From positions 1 through 19,402 of the forward strand of contig JACCQS010000360.1 of the NCBI GenBank assembly GCA_013814015.1: 19,402 bases of DNA, in the 5' to 3' direction. Positions within the stretch are counted from its first letter, which is position 1. Each line of letters begins with the position of its first letter. The notes under the pieces were generated by a model. That model made no database searches. It was given only the letters and a program-made list of their open reading frames with translations, and was not told the DNA's origin. The position numbers and the translations under genes were made by a program. Source of the DNA: Geodermatophilaceae bacterium. GTDB lineage: Bacteria; Actinomycetota; Actinomycetes; Mycobacteriales; Geodermatophilaceae. This document shows positions 7,148-14,661 of the stretch, in pieces.

Positions 7148-8371
7148 TCAGAACCAGGTGCTGGACCACGGGGGCGCGGCGGTCGAGAACATCAGGTCGG
7201 TGCTTTCCAGCGCGCCACTACGGTGTTCCTCGGCCTGTCCGGCACGGGCCAGCTGTCGCACGGAATACCCGCCCAGCAGGGCCGCTCCCAGAGTGCTCAC
7301 CGGCATGCTGATGTCCGGCGACCGGGTGCTTACCCCGCACTGGGCTCCGTTCGGCCCGCCGGTGAGTTCGTACCGTCCCGAAACAAGCCCCTGATGGTCG
7401 ATGACCTCGAGAACGACAGTGCCTTCCACGCGGTACCGGCGGGCAGCCAAGGCCGCTGGAACGTCCACGACCCGGCACCAGAGGAAGTCGTGTCGTTTGG
7501 AGGCGCGTGCCCGGCGCGGATCGGTGAGCAGCCAGGGCAGCACCTCGTCGACAGGTCGGTCTCCCGCGGTCACTTCAGTGACCAGATCGACAGAGAGCAG
7601 ATAGCCCCACAGCGCCCTATCGGCTTGCACCCCAGCGCTGAGCAGAGTGTCCACGGTCAGAGTGGCTGCGGGCAGCATTGCCTCCCACGTAGTCTCGACT
7701 CGGTAGCGAACAGCGCCGATCACCGAGCCCGCGGCGTCGCGGGCAAGCACATGGAAGGCACGCGGAACCTCGGGCCGAGTGGGTAGTTGGACGATCCCGA
7801 GATCGACGTCCCAGAACCAGTCGGGTCGGCTGATCTCGCCGACCTGCCGGACGCGGATCCGCTCGTACAGCTCGGCGGCGGCCGTACGGAATTCGGTCAG
7901 GTCCACGAACTCGACTGAAGCGGAGGAAGTCTCGACGAGTGCGGTGCGGCGAGTGTCGACAGAGAAGCTTTGTACTTCGGTACTCGGCCCGTACCCCCAG
8001 CGACCGTAGATCGGCCACTCGGCGGCGATCAGGATGCTCACCGGCTCTCCGCGGTCTCGGCAGGCAGCGAGCTCCGCCGTGACCAGGCGGCCGGCCAGTC
8101 CCCGGCGTCGGTGGGTCGCGGTGGTGGTGACCTGGGTCACTGCGGACACCGTGAGCGGGATGGCGCCCGGCATCGTGAGTTCGACCGGGAAACTGCGCAG
8201 AGTTGCCACGATCCGGTCACCGTCGAAGGCGCCCCAGGTTCGCTCGAGCGGGAGAAAGGCACGGCGCTGCTCGGAATCATCGACATCGGACGGGTTCAGA
8301 AAGCCACGGCGTACGGCCACGCTCCACGGATGCAGTTCATCGGATGTGATCGTCCGGATCTCGGCAGCCAT
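7148..8371 (-). CDS. Eis-like GNAT N-acetyltransferase
   Basis: About 407 residues with the layout of the mycobacterial Eis (enhanced intracellular survival) family: an N-terminal GNAT domain, a second GNAT-like domain and an SCP2-like C-terminal domain. Visible signs are the acetyl-CoA motif VTTTATHRRRGLAGRL (about 81-96), IYGRWGYGPST with the Tyr equivalent to the proposed general acid (Tyr122 here), and a C-terminal Phe in SSTWF, matching the Eis terminal carboxylate thought to act as base. Eis relatives multiply acetylate aminoglycosides and other amines; the natural substrate is uncertain. I chose ATG 8371; the frame is open to TTG 8398. It converges on coaA with a 3-bp gap. Confidence 0.88.
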   Translation of the reverse strand: MAAEIRTITSDELHPWSVAVRRGFLNPSDVDDSEQRRAFLPLERTWGAFDGDRIVATLRSFPVELTMPGAIPLTVSAVTQVTTTATHRRRGLAGRLVTAELAACRDRGEPVSILIAAEWPIYGRWGYGPSTEVQSFSVDTRRTALVETSSASVEFVDLTEFRTAAAELYERIRVRQVGEISRPDWFWDVDLGIVQLPTRPEVPRAFHVLARDAAGSVIGAVRYRVETTWEAMLPAATLTVDTLLSAGVQADRALWGYLLSVDLVTEVTAGDRPVDEVLPWLLTDPRRARASKRHDFLWCRVVDVPAALAARRYRVEGTVVLEVIDHQGLVSGRYELTGGPNGAQCGVSTRSPDISMPVSTLGAALLGGYSVRQLARAGQAEEHRSGALESTDLMFSTAAPPWSSTWF

Positions 8372-8679
8372 GTGCGCAAGCGTAGGAGTTCCCACCAACG
8401 GCTTATCTCGTTCGCACCAGCATCCTTGGCTGCCAGGGAACCGATCCGGCTCAGCCGCCGTCGGAAATCAAGCTCAGTCGATTTGGGTATCGGAGGCGCA
8501 TCAGCGCGGCATCGCCGTGATCAGATCGTTGTGCACACTTATCGGGTACCCCGGTGGCCGACACGCTGGTGTCCACCTAGGCTGGGTCAAGCGTCACCTG
8601 CGTCACACTGTGCATGCGGCTTCCCCGCCGGCACGAACCGCACGATTCAGATTAGGAATGAGTGAGTAAGACGAACACC
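8372..8679. other. Intergenic region between divergent eis-like and DUF5999 genes
   Basis: This stretch of about 300 bases has no convincing gene. It must hold divergent promoters, but no strong sigma-A pair stands out. Seen directly: an imperfect hairpin at 8553-8577 (arms GGTGG-ACAC and GTGT-CCACC with a three-base bulge and a GCTG loop) and a short direct repeat CGTCAC-CTG-CGTCAC near 8594-8608. Either could be a regulatory site; neither is strong. Confidence 0.4.
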
Positions 8680-8871
8680 ATGTGTCCCCACCAGCCCTGC
8701 TGTCCCACAGCGGACAGCGCCGGTCGCGACGCCGCTCATGTCGTGCACAGCCGCCCTGAACAGGGGTGGAGCCTGCTGTGCAATGGCGTGGTCCTCTTCG
8801 AAGACAACGGGGAGATTCTGCCCAACGGCAGGGTCATCTCCTCTCGCCGCCCGCAGGCCGCCGCGGTCTGA
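8680..8871 (+). CDS. DUF5999 family small cysteine-containing protein
   Basis: A 63-residue protein that I recognise as the DUF5999 family, widespread in Streptomyces and relatives, usually 55-70 residues and without assigned function. Conserved features are the N-terminal MCPHQPCCPTADS with three cysteines and a histidine, the central RPEQGWSLLCNGVVLFEDNG, and ILPNGRVI. The Cys/His cluster suggests possible metal binding, which is inference. Homologues begin at the MCxHQP methionine, so I chose ATG 8680; an in-frame GTG at 8662, preceded by AGGA, would add six residues. It stands alone on the plus strand, converging on gcvP. Confidence 0.8.
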   Translation: MCPHQPCCPTADSAGRDAAHVVHSRPEQGWSLLCNGVVLFEDNGEILPNGRVISSRRPQAAAV

Positions 8872-8935
8872 ACACGCGCGTCCCGCTGCCTGCACGACGC
8901 ACCAAACCTGTTCTCGCCAGCAGCAAGGCCAGCCC

Positions 8936-8953
8936 GGCTGAGCTGAGCTCGCC
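8936..8953. terminator. Hairpin between convergent DUF5999 and gcvP genes
   Basis: GGC-T-GAGC, loop TGA, GCTC-GCC forms a 7-bp GC-rich stem with one bulged T in the 87-bp gap between two converging genes. It could serve both strands. There is no U-tract, so an intrinsic terminator is only possible, not shown. Confidence 0.3.
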
Positions 8954-8958
8954 TCCGT

Positions 8959-11841
8959 TCAGTCGGCGTACTCCGAGACCGGCGGACAACTACAGACCAG
9001 ATGTCGGTCCCCATAGGCTCCGTCGATCCGCCGGACCGGGCTGAGATAACTTCGCCCGGCCAGGGACGGCACCGGGAACACCGCCAGGTTCCGGTCGTAG
9101 GGATGATCCCACTCCCGAGTCAACATCCTGAGCGTATGCGGGGCCTGACGCAGCGGGTTGTTCCCCGCCTCCCACTCCCCCCGCTCGACCGCCTGGATCT
9201 CGCCACGGATCGCGATCATCGCCTCGACGAAGCGATCCAGTTCGGCGAGATCTTCGCTCTCGGTGGGTTCGACCATCAAGGTTCCGGCAACCGGGAAGCT
9301 CATCGTCGGGGCATGGAAGCCGTAGTCGATCAGCCGCTTGGCGATGTCATCCACGGTCACCCCGGATGCCTTGGTGACCGGCCGGATGTCCAGGATGCAC
9401 TCGTGTGCCACCAGGCCGTCCGCACCGGCGTACAGGATCGGGTAGTGCTCGCGAAGCCGGGTGGCGACGTAGTTCGCCGCCAGGATCGCGCTCTGCGTCG
9501 CCCGTCGCAGGCCGTCCGGGCCCATCAGCCGGATGTAGGCCCAGGAGATCGGCAGGATGCCGGCTGACCCCCACGGCGCTGCCGAGACCGGGCCGGGACC
9601 GGTCTCCGGCCCGGCAGCCTCGGTCAGTGGATGGTTGGGCAGGTACGGGACCAGATGCTCCCGTACCCCGATCGGCCCCACACCAGGTCCGCCTCCACCG
9701 TGCGGGATGCAGAAAGTCTTGTGCAGGTTCAGGTGACTGACGTCCGAGCCGAACTTTCCCGGCCTGGCGAGGCCGATCAGCGCGTTCAGATTTGCCCCGT
9801 CGACGTAGACCTGTCCGCCGGCTTCGTGCACAGCCGCGCAGATGTCGGTGATCGCCGTCTCGAAGACCCCATGCGTCGACGGGTAGGTGATCATGATGGC
9901 GGCCAACTCACCGCGATGCCTCTCGACCTTGGCGTTGAGGTCGTCGAGGTCGACGTTGCCCGCTACGTCGCACGCGACGACCCCAACTCGCATGCCGGCC
10001 ATGACCGCGCTTGCCGCGTTCGTACCATGCGCTGAGGACGGGATCAGGCAGACGGTTCGCGCCTGCTCACCGTTGGCGTCGTGATAGGAACGAATCGCCA
10101 GCAGGCCGGCGAATTCACCCTGCGCCCCGGAGTTCGGCTGCACGCTTATGGCGGCATATCCGGTGATCTCGGCTAGATCGGCACAGAGTTCGGAGATCAG
10201 CTGTTGGTAGCCGGCCGTCTGATCTGCGGGCGCGAAGGGATGTATTCCGGCGAATTCCGGCCAGGTGATCGCCTCCATCTCGGCCGCGGCATTCAGCTTC
10301 ATCGTGCAGGAGCCCAGCGGGATCATCGTGCGATCCAGGGCCAGATCCTTGTCCGACAGGGACCGCATGTAGCGCAACAGCGAGGTCTCCGACCGGTAGG
10401 CGGAGAAGACCGGGTGGGTGAGGTAGCCAGAGGTACGGCGCAGCTGCTCGGGAATCAACTCGAGCTCGCTCTCGGCCCCCGCTGCATACGCCAGGTCCAC
10501 GGTGGACGTGCCGAACGCCTTGGCCACCGAGGCGATGTGCTCGGCCGAGGTACGTTCGTCGCAGGAGATGCCCACATGATCGGCGTCGATGCGCCGCAGG
10601 TTGATGCCCTCTTCGAGCGCTGCTGCCAGGATCTCGTCTGCCCGACCGACCACCCGTACGCTCAGGGTGTCGAAGAATGGCGTGTCATGCACCTGAATTC
10701 CGTTGTCGCGTAACGCTTTTGCCAGCGATGCGGCATGGCTGTGTACGCGCCGAGCGATGGCCGCAAGCCCTTCCGGCCCGTGATAGACCGCATACATCGA
10801 GGCGATCACGGCCAGCAACACCTGGGCCGTGCAAATGTTGGAGGTCGCCTTCTCCCGTCGGATGTGCTGCTCACGGGTCTGTAGGGCCAGGCGATAGGCG
10901 GGGTCCCCGTCGGCGTCCACCGACAACCCGACCAGCCGCCCCGGCAGCTGCCTGGCCATCCGCTCGCGAACGGACATGTAGCCGGCGTGCGGGCCGCCGA
11001 AGCCCAGTGGGATTCCGAAGCGCTGGGTAGTTCCGACGACGACGTCGACGTCGATCTCACCCGGTGGACGTAACACGGTGAGCGCCAACAGGTCGGCGGC
11101 AGCAACCACCACCATTCCCCGCTCGTGTGCTTGGGTGACCAGTGCGCCATGATCGCGAACGGCACCACTGGCCCCCGGGTACTGCACCAGCACGCCGAAG
11201 AACTCTCCGTCCGGCAGATCGCCGCTCAGGTCGGCGACCACGACATCGAGCCCGAGCGGTCGGGCCCGCGTCTGCAGAACAGCCAGCGTCTGCGGAAACA
11301 CATCTGCATCGACCAGGAACGCGCCGCCCGCGGCGGACTTGGTGGCCCGCCGAGCCAGCGTCATCGCCTCCGCGGCGGCGGTGGCCTCGTCCAACAACGA
11401 GGCGTTGGCGACCTCGAGCCCGGTCAGGTCGGCGACCATTGTCTGGAAGTTGAGCAGGGCCTCGAGCCGGCCCTGGCTGATCTCAGGCTGGTACGGCGTG
11501 TACGCGGTGTACCAAGCAGGACTCTCCAGTACCCGACGAGTGATCACCGCCGGCGTGTAGTTGTCGTAGTAACCCAGGCCGATCATCGAGGTCTGCACCT
11601 GGTTCTTGGCGCCGATCTTGCGCAGCGCGCTGAGCACGTCGACCTCCGAGCACGCGGCCGGGAGGGACAACACCTCGGCCGCACGGATTCCGGCCGGCAC
11701 GGCGGCTTCGGTGAGCGCGTCCAGGCTCTCGTATCCGACGGCTTGCAGCATGCGGTCCGTATCGGCAGGACGGGGGCCGATATGCCGGTCGGCGAAGGTT
11801 CTCGCGGCCTCCCGGTCGTACGGCGGGGCGGGTATCAGCAC
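8959..11841 (-). CDS. gcvP: Glycine dehydrogenase (aminomethyl-transferring), P protein
   Basis: This is the P protein of the glycine cleavage system. It is a PLP enzyme that decarboxylates glycine and passes the aminomethyl group to the lipoyl arm of GcvH. The 960-residue length is that of the fused single-chain form. The N-terminal half has FADRHIGPRPADTDRML and a conserved YTPYQPEISQGRLEALLNFQ-like stretch. The C-terminal half has the PLP lysine in NLHKTFCIPHGGGGPG (Lys708) and SAAPWGSAGILPISWAYI. No frame break was seen. The start is GTG 11841 and has only a weak ribosome site. It lies 24 bases after the resR stop, so it is likely read from the upstream operon. gcvH is in the same block, while gcvT is not in the window. 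Confidence 0.97.
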   Translation of the reverse strand: MLIPAPPYDREAARTFADRHIGPRPADTDRMLQAVGYESLDALTEAAVPAGIRAAEVLSLPAACSEVDVLSALRKIGAKNQVQTSMIGLGYYDNYTPAVITRRVLESPAWYTAYTPYQPEISQGRLEALLNFQTMVADLTGLEVANASLLDEATAAAEAMTLARRATKSAAGGAFLVDADVFPQTLAVLQTRARPLGLDVVVADLSGDLPDGEFFGVLVQYPGASGAVRDHGALVTQAHERGMVVVAAADLLALTVLRPPGEIDVDVVVGTTQRFGIPLGFGGPHAGYMSVRERMARQLPGRLVGLSVDADGDPAYRLALQTREQHIRREKATSNICTAQVLLAVIASMYAVYHGPEGLAAIARRVHSHAASLAKALRDNGIQVHDTPFFDTLSVRVVGRADEILAAALEEGINLRRIDADHVGISCDERTSAEHIASVAKAFGTSTVDLAYAAGAESELELIPEQLRRTSGYLTHPVFSAYRSETSLLRYMRSLSDKDLALDRTMIPLGSCTMKLNAAAEMEAITWPEFAGIHPFAPADQTAGYQQLISELCADLAEITGYAAISVQPNSGAQGEFAGLLAIRSYHDANGEQARTVCLIPSSAHGTNAASAVMAGMRVGVVACDVAGNVDLDDLNAKVERHRGELAAIMITYPSTHGVFETAITDICAAVHEAGGQVYVDGANLNALIGLARPGKFGSDVSHLNLHKTFCIPHGGGGPGVGPIGVREHLVPYLPNHPLTEAAGPETGPGPVSAAPWGSAGILPISWAYIRLMGPDGLRRATQSAILAANYVATRLREHYPILYAGADGLVAHECILDIRPVTKASGVTVDDIAKRLIDYGFHAPTMSFPVAGTLMVEPTESEDLAELDRFVEAMIAIRGEIQAVERGEWEAGNNPLRQAPHTLRMLTREWDHPYDRNLAVFPVPSLAGRSYLSPVRRIDGAYGDRHLVCSCPPVSEYAD

Positions 11842-11865
11842 CAGAGCGAAGCTACCAGCGTGGAC

Positions 11866-12480
11866 TTAGGAGACGGCACGCTGCTGACGCCGGCCGGCGA
11901 GTTCATCTGGGTCTGCGCCGACGCATCGGCCATCGGCCCGCTCGGCTGGAAGGGTATGCAGCGAACCGGTGAGCTCGCGCAACGCCCCGGACACCGCGAT
12001 TCCGAACACCCCTTGACCGCCGGCGAGGAGGTCGACGACCTCCTCGGCCGATGTGCACTCGTACACGCTGACGCCGTCGGAGAGCAGGGTGATGTTGGCG
12101 AGATCCCGCACGCCACGGCCACGAAGAAACTCGACCGCCTTGCGAATGTTGGGCAGCGACACCCCGGCATCCAGTAGTCGCTTGACCACCTTGAGGACCA
12201 GGATGTCTCGAAAGGAGTACAGCCGCTGAGTTCCCGAACCGGTGGCGCCGCGTACGGTCGGCTCGACGAGGCTGGTGCGTGCCCAGTAGTCCAACTGCCG
12301 GTATGTGATTCCCGCCGCGCTGCAGGCCACCGGTCCGCGGAAGCCGACCGCCTCGCGAGCTGCCTCGTCATAGCTGACCCCGGCTACCTCAGCAGTGGAG
12401 AAGAGGATCTGCTGGGCCGGTTCGCCCAGATCGGAGGCCGACCCGTCGACACCTGGAAGGTGGCTGCCGCGTTCGCTCAT
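11866..12480 (-). CDS. resR: MerR family transcriptional regulator, ResR/McdR (Rv1830) type
   Basis: A 204-residue DNA-binding regulator. The MerR winged HTH lies at about 50-120 and includes GITYRQLDYWARTSLV and SGTQRLYSFRDILVLKVVKR. The C-terminal region has LANITLLSDGVSVYECTSAE and GGQGVFGIAVSGA, which I know from M. tuberculosis Rv1830 (ResR/McdR), reported to influence growth and division and antibiotic recovery. Position between the bifunctional nuclease and gcvP also matches Rv1830. ATG 12480 is supported by GAGGAG 8 bases upstream on the minus strand; the open frame beyond is not needed. It lacks the effector-binding cysteines of metal-sensing MerR proteins. A promoter and a dyad lie in the 177-bp upstream gap. 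Confidence 0.88.
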   Translation of the reverse strand: MSERGSHLPGVDGSASDLGEPAQQILFSTAEVAGVSYDEAAREAVGFRGPVACSAAGITYRQLDYWARTSLVEPTVRGATGSGTQRLYSFRDILVLKVVKRLLDAGVSLPNIRKAVEFLRGRGVRDLANITLLSDGVSVYECTSAEEVVDLLAGGQGVFGIAVSGALRELTGSLHTLPAERADGRCVGADPDELAGRRQQRAVS

Positions 12481-12551
12481 GTCGTGATCTCCTCGGCGAT
12501 CGGGCCGGCAGACCCTTCCCGCGGCAGCTGCCAGCAGGAGTAAGTCACACC

Positions 12552-12597
12552 GTGGTAATTGCCACCGACCGTAGGCCCGCAACCGGTGGGAGGTCAA
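12552..12597 (-). promoter_or_regulatory. Candidate resR promoter with overlapping dyad
   Basis: On the minus strand TTGACC (12597-12592) is followed after 18 bp by TACGGT (12573-12568). A dyad, GTGGTAATTGCCAC on the plus strand (12552-12565), sits where transcription would begin. Its GTGG/CCAC arms flank AATT, with one mismatched pair. MerR regulators bind such dyads, so autoregulation by ResR is possible. The leader to ATG 12480 would be about 80 bases. Confidence 0.45.
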
Positions 12598-12657
12598 CGC
12601 GCGATGCGGCGTGTCGAAAAGCTAACCCTCATGCACAGGTCGAGAGTCCTTCCGGAT

Positions 12658-13140
12658 CTACTTAGCTTGCTTGCCGCCGAAGTCCTCCGGGGTGATGGTG
12701 TCCAAGAACTCCTTGAACTTCTCCACCTCGTCCTCCTGCTCGTCCGGAATCACGATGCCCACCTCGTCGAGTAGTTCCTCGGCGCCGAAGATCTTCGCGC
12801 CGCTTCGGACCGCCAGAGCGACCGCGTCCGAGGGACGAGAACTGACGCGCGGGAAACCGGTGAACAACAGCTCGGCGAAGTAGGTGCCGTCCTTCATCTC
12901 GGTGATGTGCACCGCCTCGAGGGTGCCGTTCAACGTCTTGATGACATCGCGTAGCAGATCGTGGGTCATCGGACGGGCCGGCCTGACACCTTGCTGCTCG
13001 AAGGCGATGGCAGCCGCCTCGACGGCCCCGACCCAGATCGGCAGGTAACGCTCTCCATCGACCTCTTTGAGCAGCAGAATCGGTTGGTTGGCCGGAAGCT
13101 CGACGCGTACGCCTACGACACTGAGTTCGCGCATCGTCAT
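12658..13140 (-). CDS. Bifunctional nuclease family protein (Rv1829 type)
   Basis: A 160-residue PF02577 (bifunctional nuclease, BFN) protein. The sequence MRELSVVGVRVELPANQPIL, then EVDGERYLPIWVGAVEAAAIAFEQQGV, RPMTHDLLRDVIKTL and SSRPSDAVALAVRSGAKIF follows the family throughout. It ends with VEKFKEFLDTITPEDF, like Rv1829. Plant BFN members show RNase and DNase activity; the bacterial role is undefined. The start is ATG 13140, with GGGGGA shortly before it; ATG 13134 is equally plausible and gives the commoner MRE N-terminus. It lies 88 bases after ftsR, in the gene order seen in mycobacteria, and is probably co-transcribed. Confidence 0.92.
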   Translation of the reverse strand: MTMRELSVVGVRVELPANQPILLLKEVDGERYLPIWVGAVEAAAIAFEQQGVRPARPMTHDLLRDVIKTLNGTLEAVHITEMKDGTYFAELLFTGFPRVSSRPSDAVALAVRSGAKIFGAEELLDEVGIVIPDEQEDEVEKFKEFLDTITPEDFGGKQAK

Positions 13141-13228
13141 CTTGTCCCCCACCATCGAAGGCCTTGGCACCGTTACCGATGACCGTACACGTCGTCGGGG
13201 CAACCGGAGCCGCGACGAAGAACGCCGA

Positions 13229-13993
13229 TCAGCGGCGGATTGCGGCGGGCAGCCCGGTCTTGACCAGGGTGGCGTGCAGCCGGACTGACAGCGCCGCCAG
13301 TTCCCGCATGTTCTCCTCAGCGCGAGCACTCGCATCGGGCCCACGGCTATGCAACAAGGGCGCCAGGACCTGCTCGAAGAGCCCGATCTCGCGATCGGCC
13401 GCCGCGCGGTAAGCCCGGAGGTGACGTGCCTCGATACCGAACCGCGCCATCTCGGCGATCGTCCGAGCGATCATCAGTGCGTCAGCATCGAAGAACCCGG
13501 AACCGGCGGGACGAGGAACCAGGATGCGCAGGTCCATCAGCTGCGCGACCTGATCGAGCGCCAATCCTGTCGCGGCACAGAGTTCCTCGACCGAGACCCT
13601 TACATCGCTATTGCCCGAGACGAAGTCCTCGACATCTGGCATCCCGGGAGCAGCCGACAGCCGTGGCGCCCGAGGGGCTCCTCCGTTGGCATCCGGTTGC
13701 AGCCCGCGGTCAAGAGCATCCAGGCGCTCCTTGATCACCCGAAGCGGAAGATACTGATCGCGCTGGGCGGCCAGCACGTAGCGCAGTCTGGAGACATCCT
13801 CGTCAGAAAACTTTCGGTAACCCGATGCAGTTCTCTCCGGAGTGATCAACTCCTCGGCCTCGAGGTACCGAATCTTGGAAATGGTCACCGAAGGGAACTG
13901 CGCTCGAAGTTCACTCAGCACCTCGCCGATGCTCAGCTTCCCGTCACCATCCCGACTGGAGGCATGCTCTGGGGCGCTCATATCTTGGTCCAT
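13229..13993 (-). CDS. ftsR: MerR family regulator, FtsR (Rv1828) type
   Basis: A 254-residue regulator with an N-terminal MerR HTH at about 20-95: LSIGEVLSELRAQFPSVTIS, KIRYLEAEELITPERTASGY and RKFSDEDVSRLRYVLAAQRD. The C-terminal part (about 125-240) is a second helical domain beginning at VSVEELCAATGLALDQV. Its homologue in Corynebacterium glutamicum, FtsR, activates ftsZ, and the mycobacterial homologue is Rv1828. The gene lies directly after garA, as in those genomes. The start is ATG 13993, 13 bases past the garA stop, with ATG 13981 as an alternative; neither has a strong ribosome site, suggesting coupling to garA. Confidence 0.9.
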   Translation of the reverse strand: MDQDMSAPEHASSRDGDGKLSIGEVLSELRAQFPSVTISKIRYLEAEELITPERTASGYRKFSDEDVSRLRYVLAAQRDQYLPLRVIKERLDALDRGLQPDANGGAPRAPRLSAAPGMPDVEDFVSGNSDVRVSVEELCAATGLALDQVAQLMDLRILVPRPAGSGFFDADALMIARTIAEMARFGIEARHLRAYRAAADREIGLFEQVLAPLLHSRGPDASARAEENMRELAALSVRLHATLVKTGLPAAIRR

Positions 13994-14006
13994 ACCACCA
14001 GGACGG

Positions 14007-14546
14007 TCACGGCTGGCCCGCAGCATCCCCGCCGGTGGCGCCGCTGGTGAGGAATACCAGTCGGAACTTGCCAATTTGTACTTCGTCGCCGCCGGACAGG
14101 ATCGCGGTGTCGATCGGTTCGCGGTTGACGTACGTGCCGTTCAGGCTGCCCACATCGCGTACCAGGAAGCCCTGATCCTCACGGGCGAACTCCACATGAC
14201 GCCGGGACACCGTCACGTCGTCGAGGAAGATCTCACTGTCTGGATGCCTGCCTGCAGTCGTGACATCGCGGTCGAGGAGAAACCGGCTACCTGCGTTGGG
14301 GCCACGCTTGACGACCAGTAGTGCGGAGCCTGGTGGGAGCGAGTCGACGAACCCGCCGTCCCCGGAGTGCTCATGCACATCCTCGCCGACCTCGGGTAAT
14401 TCGGTCGAATCCTCGCCGCCCACCTTGGGGATGACCTTGGTCGTGTCCCCCGTCGGAACCTCATTGCTGCGCGACAAGGCGTGCCCACACTGGGCGCAGA
14501 ACCGGCTGCTGTCAGGATTCTCGTGCCCACATTGAGTGCAATACAC
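14007..14546 (-). CDS. garA: FHA domain protein GarA/OdhI with N-terminal zinc ribbon
   Basis: A 179-residue cytosolic regulator. Residues 74-171 are a canonical FHA domain nearly identical to mycobacterial GarA. Phosphothreonine-binding residues are present: Gly99-Arg100 in TAGRHPDSEIFLDD, Ser114 and His117 in VSRRH, and Asn136 in SLNGTYVN. In relatives GarA/OdhI inhibits 2-oxoglutarate dehydrogenase and NAD-glutamate dehydrogenase until PknB/PknG-type kinases phosphorylate an N-terminal ETT motif. Here a GDTTK pair (Thr35-Thr36) could be the site. Unlike the mycobacterial protein it opens with CTQCGHENPDSSRFCAQCGH, a zinc ribbon with Cys3, Cys6, Cys17 and Cys20. The start is GTG 14546; the cysteine pairs fix the frame. 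An AGGAG lies about 13-17 bases upstream. Confidence 0.95.
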   Translation of the reverse strand: MYCTQCGHENPDSSRFCAQCGHALSRSNEVPTGDTTKVIPKVGGEDSTELPEVGEDVHEHSGDGGFVDSLPPGSALLVVKRGPNAGSRFLLDRDVTTAGRHPDSEIFLDDVTVSRRHVEFAREDQGFLVRDVGSLNGTYVNREPIDTAILSGGDEVQIGKFRLVFLTSGATGGDAAGQP

Positions 14547-14605
14547 GCCGGCTCATTCTCCTGTCTGTGCTGTTCACAGTTCTGACTTCTTTGGATTGAG
14601 GGTCA

Positions 14606-14638
14606 ACCATACGTCGAGGGTCCCCCTGGTGACACCAG
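14606..14638 (-). promoter_or_regulatory. Candidate garA promoter with 13-bp palindrome
   Basis: The 115-bp gap between gcvH and garA holds a perfect palindrome CTGGTG-A-CACCAG at 14626-14638 and, 14 bp downstream on the minus strand, TATGGT (14611-14606), a good -10 element. The palindrome falls about where a -35 box would be, so it may be an operator, or part of an activator-dependent promoter. An internal promoter would let garA be controlled apart from gcvH. Confidence 0.35.
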
Positions 14639-14661
14639 TGCATCCGCACCCGTCGAACGGA

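Noticed and set aside
7140..7152. Inverted repeat TCTGA-CGA-TCAGA at the coaA/eis-like convergent stops
   Set aside because: Same reason: the core is the two TGA stops, with a short stem and a three-base loop.
11035..11060. Repetitive GACGACGTCGACGTCGA-like tract
   Set aside because: It encodes the DVDVVVG segment of GcvP in codon-biased form; it is not a separate repeat element.
11125..12177. 350-codon open frame on the plus strand opposite gcvP and resR
   Set aside because: It is a long GC-driven antisense frame; the opposite strand encodes strongly conserved GcvP and ResR, and the plus-strand translation shows no family pattern.
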